Source of the DNA: Pseudomonas sp. PB101
Lineage (GTDB): Bacteria; Pseudomonadota; Gammaproteobacteria; Pseudomonadales; Pseudomonadaceae
NCBI RefSeq assembly: GCF_009764265.1
Contig: NZ_RWIR01000092.1
Coordinates: 1-64,000 of the forward strand
DNA length: 64,000 nt
Direction of reading: 5' to 3'
Shown here: in pieces, positions 57,762 through 64,000 of the stretch
How the letters are laid out: the number at the start of each line of letters is the position of its first letter
Position numbering within the stretch: the stretch's first letter is position 1
Notes under the pieces: generated by a model
What the model was told of the DNA's origin: nothing
Databases searched by the model: none
Seen by the model: only the letters and a program-made list of their open reading frames with translations
Program-made: the position numbers and the translations under genes

Positions 57762-57788
57762 TTGATGGCATTCTTTTGAGAATATTTA
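57762..57788 (-). promoter_or_regulatory. Possible sigma-28 (FliA) promoter of the chemoreceptor
   Basis: On the minus strand TAAATATT-N11-GCCATCAA resembles TAAAGTTT-N11-GCCGATAA with correct spacing and conserved TAAA and GCC. It lies 31-57 bp before the start codon, as expected for a motility-class gene. Confidence 0.45.
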
Positions 57789-57823
57789 CAGCAAAGGTCA
57801 TGCCGTTCGACAGGCATAAACGA

Positions 57824-57851
57824 CAAAGGCCCCGATTAAGGGGCCTTTGTG
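57824..57851 (-). terminator. Intrinsic terminator of purA
   Basis: CAAAGGCCCC / GGGGCCTTTG is a 10-bp stem with a 7-base loop, 20 bp after the purA stop codon. On the minus strand, the direction of purA, the stem is followed by TCGTTTATGCC with only a short T-run. Confidence 0.75.
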
Positions 57852-57869
57852 TTTTACATCAACGACTTA

Positions 57870-59213
<1,344 letters not shown>

Positions 59214-60401
59214 TCAAGAAGCCAGTGGCGATACTTGCCAAAGCCCGTTCTGCTGAATCAATTGCCGGTCGCAGTCCGCTTCACGGGCGGCGGCCAAAGG
59301 TTGTCCAGGCAAGGCCTGAACGACACGCTGACCCTCACTGCGCAACTGGCAAACCTGCTGCCAGAGTGCCGCATCCGTACTGTCAGGCATCCAGATACCG
59401 CCAGACGGTAGCTCGATCTCAGCACGCCCCAGGGTCACCAGGGTTTTCAAATCGGTGGAGAAGCCGGTTGCCGGACGGGCACGACCGAAGTCGGCGCCGA
59501 TGTCGTCGTAACGACCGCCCTGGGCTATGGACTGGCCGACACCCGGCACGAACACGGCAAACACCACGCCGGTGTGGTAGTGGTAGCCACGCAGCTCGCC
59601 GAGGTCGAAGTACAGCGGCAGTTCAGGGAAGCGCACGGACAGACGCTCGGCAATCGCCAGCAAGTCGTCCAGCGCTGCCAGAACAGGAGCCGGCGCCTTG
59701 GCCAGGCGCTCACGGGCAGCGCTCAATACTTCACGACCGCCACACAGATCGACCAACGCACGCAGCATGCCCGACAGATCGGCAGGCAAGCCTTCGGTCA
59801 AGGTAATGACCTCATCGATGGCCTTGCGTTGCAAGGCATCGAACAACTGCTGCTCGACTTCACCGGACAAACCGGCCGCACGGGCCAGGCCACGGTAGAT
59901 GCCGACATGGCCGAGGTCCATGTGCACATCCGGCACATCGGCCAGTTGCAGCATGGCCAGCATCAGGCTGATGACTTCGACGTCGCTGCTCGGGCTGCCG
60001 TCGCCATACAACTCGGCGCCCAGTTGAATCGGACTGCGCGAGGATGACAAGGCGCGAGGCTGGGCATGCAGCACGCTACCGGCATAGCACAGGCGGCTCG
60101 GACCTTCGCGGCGCAGGGTGTGCGCATCGATGCGCGCCACTTGCGGCGTGATGTCGGCACGAAAACCCATCTGCCGACCCGATTGCGGATCGATGACCTT
60201 GAAGGTGCGCAGATCCAGGTCCTGGCCCGCGCCGGTCAGCAGGGATTCCAGGTACTCGATATGGGGAGTCACGACAAACTCGTAACCCCAGCTCTGGAAC
60301 AGATCCAACACCTGACGACGCGCGACTTCAATACGCGCAGCTTCCGGTGGCAGTACTTCTTCGATGCCATCTGGCAGAAGCCAGCGGTCTACCGTTGCCA
60401 T
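59214..60401 (-). CDS. hisZ: ATP phosphoribosyltransferase regulatory subunit HisZ
   Basis: A 395-residue HisRS paralogue that partners short-form HisG in the first step of histidine synthesis and mediates histidine feedback. The start [20 protein letters not shown] is typical; the class-II aaRS-like fold is seen ([28 protein letters not shown]), but the tRNA anticodon-binding domain of HisRS is missing, which separates HisZ from HisS. The upstream extension of the frame is not conserved. It shares the purA neighbourhood seen in P. aeruginosa. Confidence 0.93.
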   Translation of the reverse strand: MATVDRWLLPDGIEEVLPPEAARIEVARRQVLDLFQSWGYEFVVTPHIEYLESLLTGAGQDLDLRTFKVIDPQSGRQMGFRADITPQVARIDAHTLRREGPSRLCYAGSVLHAQPRALSSSRSPIQLGAELYGDGSPSSDVEVISLMLAMLQLADVPDVHMDLGHVGIYRGLARAAGLSGEVEQQLFDALQRKAIDEVITLTEGLPADLSGMLRALVDLCGGREVLSAARERLAKAPAPVLAALDDLLAIAERLSVRFPELPLYFDLGELRGYHYHTGVVFAVFVPGVGQSIAQGGRYDDIGADFGRARPATGFSTDLKTLVTLGRAEIELPSGGIWMPDSTDAALWQQVCQLRSEGQRVVQALPGQPLAAAREADCDRQLIQQNGLWQVSPLAS

Positions 60402-60711
60402 TACGCCTTCCCCTATATCCGGGCAGCCAGCCTGTCGGCGAGCCTTGAGTGAAGCAGAAAATGATCGGCCCATGCACAATCCACGCGCATGAGCGACGGA
60501 GCGAAAAGCCCTTCTACCGGCTTCGCTGACCACTTTCCTCGAAAAACTGTCGAGCCAGTCGGCCCGGCATCTGCTTAAAAACCGCAATCAAACATGCAGA
60601 CGCAAAAAAGCCGGGAATTTCCCGGCTGCCGCATCATACACACGTTTTCCCAAAGGATCACCCCGCCAGAGGTTTTAGCCGCCCGGCGGGAGGATTCAGG
60701 TCAACGCCGTA
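60402..60711. other. Gap between hflC and hisZ without a gene
   Basis: About 310 bp with one clear feature, the terminator at 60603-60627. P. aeruginosa has a short conserved gene (DUF2065, YjeT-like) in this place, but no frame of that length or character can be found on the minus strand here. A small inverted GC-rich motif (cccgccagagg ... gccgcccggcggg) lies next to the hflC stop. Confidence 0.45.
60603..60627 (-). terminator. Intrinsic terminator after hflC
   Basis: On the minus strand GCCGGGAAATTCCCGGC, a near-perfect palindrome, is followed by TTTTTTGCG, about 85 bp after the hflC stop codon. It separates the hfl transcript from hisZ. Confidence 0.85.
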
Positions 60712-61581
60712 TCAAGGCTTGGCTTTTTCCAGGTAGTGGAAGAAGTCGCTGCTTGGGTCGAGGACCAATACGTCGGATTTGTTCGCGAAGCTTTCACGGT
60801 AGGCACGCAGGCTACGGTAGAACGCGTAGAACTCCTGATCCTGACCGTAGGCCTTGGAGTAGATCGCAGCGGCCTGGGCATCGCCGTCACCGCGAACCTC
60901 TTCGGATTCACGATAGGCTTCAGCCAGCAGCACGCGGCGTTGACGATCGGCGTCGGCACGAATGCCTTCGGCCAGCTCGTTACCCTTGGCGCGGTGCTCG
61001 CGAGCTTCACGCTCACGCTCGGTGCTCATACGTTCGAACACGCTGCGGTTCACTTCTTTCGGCAGGTCGATGGTCTTGACCCGGACATCGACCACTTCGA
61101 TGCCCAGTTCTTTCTCGGCCATCTTGTTCAGCGAAGCCGTGATATCCGCCATCAGCGCATCACGTTCACCCGACACCACTTCGTGCAGGGTGCGCTTACC
61201 GAACTGGTCACGCAGCCCCGATTCCAGACGACGGGACAGACGCTCGTCGGCGATCTGCTTGAGGCCGGAAGTCGCGGTGTAGTAACGCTCCGCGTCCTTC
61301 ACGCGCCACTTGGCATAGGCATCGACCATCACGGCTTTCTTTTCCAGCGTCAGGAAGCGCTGTGTCGGTGCATCCAGCGTCATCAGGCGTGCGTCGAATT
61401 TACGCACCTGGTTAACGTAAGGCACTTTCACATGCAGGCCTGGCTGAACATCGGTCTGGACCACGCGACCGAACTGCAGCAACACCGCACGCTCGGTCTG
61501 AGCCACGATGTAGAAGCAGTTCCAGGCAGCGATCGCCACGACGACGCCGACAATAAGGGCGATCAGCGATTTATTGCTCAT
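60712..61581 (-). CDS. hflC: Protease modulator HflC
   Basis: A 289-residue SPFH/prohibitin-like protein anchored by one N-terminal membrane helix (SLIALIVGVVVAIAAWNCFYIV) with the SPFH domain in the periplasm. With HflK it forms a large ring that surrounds and regulates the FtsH protease. The HflC-specific C-terminal region (DPSSDFFHYLEKAKP) is present. Its start overlaps the hflK stop by one base (TGATG), so translation is coupled. Confidence 0.96.
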   Translation of the reverse strand: MSNKSLIALIVGVVVAIAAWNCFYIVAQTERAVLLQFGRVVQTDVQPGLHVKVPYVNQVRKFDARLMTLDAPTQRFLTLEKKAVMVDAYAKWRVKDAERYYTATSGLKQIADERLSRRLESGLRDQFGKRTLHEVVSGERDALMADITASLNKMAEKELGIEVVDVRVKTIDLPKEVNRSVFERMSTEREREAREHRAKGNELAEGIRADADRQRRVLLAEAYRESEEVRGDGDAQAAAIYSKAYGQDQEFYAFYRSLRAYRESFANKSDVLVLDPSSDFFHYLEKAKP

Positions 61582-62756
61582 CAGCGACTCTCCCTGGTAC
61601 GTGCTTGCTGTTGCTGCAGATCTGCTGCCGCACGCGCATTCGCTTCATTGCTGCTGGCGGCTGCGCCGGTCACCGGAGTGCTGGTGCTGCGACCACTTTC
61701 GACCATCTTGTCCAGCGGCAGGTACAGCAGGTTGCTCTGGCCGTTCTTGTTACCGGTCACGAGTACCTTGCTGGTATTGGTGAAGACTTCCTGCATGGTG
61801 TCCAGGTACAGACGCTGGCGGGTGACTTCAGGTGCCTTGCGGTACTCGGCAACCAGCTTGGTGAAGCGATCGGCCTCACCCTTGGCGCGCGAGACGGTTT
61901 CGTCACGGTAACCATTGGCATCCTCGAGGATGCGCTGGGCCTGACCACGGGCTTCCGGCACGACGCCGTTGGCATAGGTTTCAGCCTGGTTGCGCGAACG
62001 CTGCTCGTCTTCACGGGCACGGATCACGTCATCGAAGGCTTCCTGGACTTCGCGCGGTGCCGCTGCGCTCTGTACGTTGACCTGGGTGACAGTGATGCCG
62101 GTGCGATAGGTATCCATGAAGCGTTGCAGACGCTCCTTGATCTCGCTGGCCATCAATTCACGACCTTCGGTCAGTACCTGGTCCATTGCGGTGGAACCCA
62201 CCACATGGCGCAAGGCGCTGTCGGTCGCGTGCTGCAGGCTGATTTCCGGCTGATCGACGCTCAGCACGAAGTCCTGCAGGTTGCTGATCTTGTACTGCAC
62301 GGTCAGCGGCACTTCGACGATGTTTTCGTCTTCAGTCAGCATTTGACCCTGCTTGGTGTACGCACGCTCACGCGTAACGTTTTCCATATACTTCTTGTCG
62401 ATCGGCGGGAAGTAGATATTCAGGCCGGGACCGACGGTTTCGTAGTACTTGCCGAAGCGCAGCACCACGGCTTGCTCCTGCTCGTCGACGACATAAACCG
62501 CGCTGTACAGCCAAACGGCGGCCAGCACGACCAGACCGATGCCGAGCAGGCCGCCAAAGCCGCCACTCTTGCCCGAACCACCGCCGTCGTCGCCACCACG
62601 TTTCTTACCACCACCGAACAACCCGTTCAGGCTTTCCTGCAGCTTTCGGAAGGCCTCGTCGAGATCCGGTGGTCCCTTGCGGTCGCCGTTGTTACGACGC
62701 TTGCCACCCCAAGGGTCCTGATTATTCGAGTTGCCACCCGGCTCATTCCAAGCCAT
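61581..62756 (-). CDS. hflK: Protease modulator HflK
   Basis: A 391-residue SPFH protein and the HflC partner. The start MAWNEPGGNSNNQDPWGGK, Gly/Asn-rich and cytoplasmic, is the family opening. A membrane helix (about residues 75-98) and the SPFH domain follow. The C-terminal tail (AAASSNEANARAAADLQQQQ) is Ala/Gln-rich. In the FtsH-HflKC cage the two subunits alternate. The in-frame upstream codons are not conserved. It is followed by hflC without a gap and preceded by hflX. Confidence 0.96.
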   Translation of the reverse strand: MAWNEPGGNSNNQDPWGGKRRNNGDRKGPPDLDEAFRKLQESLNGLFGGGKKRGGDDGGGSGKSGGFGGLLGIGLVVLAAVWLYSAVYVVDEQEQAVVLRFGKYYETVGPGLNIYFPPIDKKYMENVTRERAYTKQGQMLTEDENIVEVPLTVQYKISNLQDFVLSVDQPEISLQHATDSALRHVVGSTAMDQVLTEGRELMASEIKERLQRFMDTYRTGITVTQVNVQSAAAPREVQEAFDDVIRAREDEQRSRNQAETYANGVVPEARGQAQRILEDANGYRDETVSRAKGEADRFTKLVAEYRKAPEVTRQRLYLDTMQEVFTNTSKVLVTGNKNGQSNLLYLPLDKMVESGRSTSTPVTGAAASSNEANARAAADLQQQQARTRESR

Positions 62757-62852
62757 AGCGCTCTCCATCTGATAAAGCAAAGACGCACCCACGGCGCGCC
62801 GACCAATGCTACAGAATGCCTGTCACCACGACACAACCGCTTTCTCAGGCTT

Positions 62853-64000
62853 TTATTGCAAAGTGTGTTGCTCGATGAATTCCATCGGCTGCAATCCTTC
62901 GCGGCTTACCAGTCGATTCAACTCGGCCCGGGGCAAACGAACGGCCAGCAAACTGATGCCTTCTTCGTCGTGTTCTTCTTTCTGCACCGCACCGAGTTCG
63001 AAGAACTGCGCACGCAGTCGAGCGAATCGTTGCGGCAAGCGCAAGGTACCCACGAACAAATCACTGCCCAGCAACTCGGCAATGGCTTGCTCAAGCAACT
63101 CCAGACCAGCGCCATCACGCGCCGACAGCCAGACCCGCTGGGGTTTACCGTTTTCGTCGCGCTGGATTTGTGGCTCAACGCCTTCAAGCAAATCGAGTTT
63201 GTTATAGACCTCGAGGATCGGCAAGTCCTGGGCACCAATCTCACCCAGCACCACCATCACCTGCTCGATCTGCAACATGCGATCCGGTTCGGCCGCATCG
63301 ATCACGTGCAACAACAGGTCGGAGTTGCTCGACTCTTCGAGGGTAGACCGAAATGCCTCGACCAGCTTATGCGGCAAGTGACGAATGAAACCCACGGTGT
63401 CCGCCAGGACGATCGGCCCCAGATCGCCTATTTCCAGACGACGCAGGGTCGGGTCCAGCGTGGCGAACAATTGGTCAGCGGCGTAGACGTCGGATTTCGT
63501 CACGTTGTTGAAGAGCGTGGATTTACCGGCGTTGGTGTAACCCACCAAAGACACGGTAGGAATATCCGCACGGGAGCGACCGCGTCGCGACTGCTCGCGC
63601 TGGCTGCGCACTTTTTCCAGCCGGCCCTTGATCTGTCGCAGGCGAACCCGCAGCAAACGACGGTCGGTTTCCAGTTGGGTTTCACCCGGGCCACGCATGC
63701 CGATACCGCCACCCTGACGTTCAAGGTGAGTCCAGCCACGAACCAGCCGGGTGCTCATGTGGTCAAGCTGGGCCAGTTCAACCTGGAGCTTGCCCTCATG
63801 GGTACGGGCGCGTTGGGCGAAAATATCGAGAATCAGACCGGTGCGATCGATCACGCGACACTCGAAAACACGTTCGAGGTTACGTTCCTGACTGGGTGTG
63901 AGGATGTGATTGAAAATCACCAGATCGGCTTCTTCGGCCTTGACCAGGTCACGCAGCTCTTCGACTTTACCGCTGCCAATCAGGTATTTGGCGGTTGGCC
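62853..64000 (-). CDS. hflX: GTPase HflX, N-terminal end cut by the window
   Basis: At least 382 residues, continuing beyond base 64000 without a start, so only the N-terminal end is missing. It is a ribosome-splitting, heat-shock-linked GTPase. The HflX domain (IFNHILTPSQERNLE.. with RGPGETQLETDRR) is followed by the G domain: G1 GYTNAGKS, G3 DTVGFIRHLP and G4 NKLD, then a short C-terminal domain. Upstream codons read PTAKYLIGSGKVEEL in frame, confirming extension. It precedes hflK by 96 bp in the hfq-hflX-hflK-hflC order. Confidence 0.95.
   Translation of the reverse strand, partial: PTAKYLIGSGKVEELRDLVKAEEADLVIFNHILTPSQERNLERVFECRVIDRTGLILDIFAQRARTHEGKLQVELAQLDHMSTRLVRGWTHLERQGGGIGMRGPGETQLETDRRLLRVRLRQIKGRLEKVRSQREQSRRGRSRADIPTVSLVGYTNAGKSTLFNNVTKSDVYAADQLFATLDPTLRRLEIGDLGPIVLADTVGFIRHLPHKLVEAFRSTLEESSNSDLLLHVIDAAEPDRMLQIEQVMVVLGEIGAQDLPILEVYNKLDLLEGVEPQIQRDENGKPQRVWLSARDGAGLELLEQAIAELLGSDLFVGTLRLPQRFARLRAQFFELGAVQKEEHDEEGISLLAVRLPRAELNRLVSREGLQPMEFIEQHTLQ

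Overview
The window looks like a chromosomal segment of a Pseudomonas of the fluorescens group. It is GC-rich with strong third-position bias. Two long gene strings keep the order known from P. aeruginosa: desT-ureE-ureF-ureG-hupE, and pncB-nadE-azu-LOG followed later by dnaB-rplI-(membrane protein)-rpsR-rpsF-rlmB-rnr-tRNA-Leu ... purA-hisZ-hflC-hflK-hflX. Most intergenic gaps carry the short inverted REP/REPIN elements typical of this group. I saw no insertion sequence, prophage or CRISPR array.

Layout. 1-4.6 kb: chaperone genes (cbpA/cbpM, a YegD-like Hsp70), a PerM/AI-2E permease and a PsiF-repeat protein. 4.6-9.4 kb: an AraC regulator divergent from an EamA exporter, a P. fragi-type lipase, an SMR transporter and an azoreductase divergent from a LysR regulator. 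9.4-11.3 kb: an AT-rich island with two tandem paralogous genes of unknown function. 11.3-14.2 kb: an AsmA-family protein and a small secreted protein made of 14-residue repeats. 14.3-17.6 kb: desT, then ureEFG-hupE behind a good sigma-54 promoter. 17.7-20.9 kb: an AGE-family epimerase, a cation-diffusion-facilitator protein and an SDR. 20.9-21.5 kb: a gene-poor stretch with a cluster of DnaA boxes in one orientation. 21.6-26.8 kb: the complete branched-chain amino-acid ABC importer (braC-livHMGF), also behind a sigma-54 promoter. 27.1-31.1 kb: the amaA/amaB lysine (pipecolate) catabolic genes with their LysR neighbour. 31.3-35.2 kb: NAD salvage (pncB-nadE), azurin, a LOG-type protein and a small basic/acidic protein. 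35.4-42.1 kb: a three-gene operon of two transglutaminase-like proteins around an ATP-grasp/alpha-E protein, the best candidate here for an uncharacterised biochemical system. 42.5-52.3 kb: ygiQ, dnaB and the rpsF-rpsR-rplI and rnr-rlmB groups. 52.5-52.9 kb: two identical tRNA-Leu(CAG) genes, each with its own promoter and terminator. 53.1-57.7 kb: a Fur-box-preceded ferric iron importer (hitAB type) and a chemoreceptor with a possible sigma-28 promoter. 57.9-64 kb: purA, hisZ and hflC-hflK-hflX, the last cut by the window edge.

How the parts relate. Two separate nitrogen functions, urease maturation and amino-acid uptake, both have canonical -24/-12 promoters, which suggests a shared RpoN/NtrC response. 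Most of the rest is housekeeping. The accessory content is limited to the AT-rich gene pair, the repeat protein, the DnaA-box stretch and the REPINs. All functions come from motifs and gene order read by eye; no database search was run.
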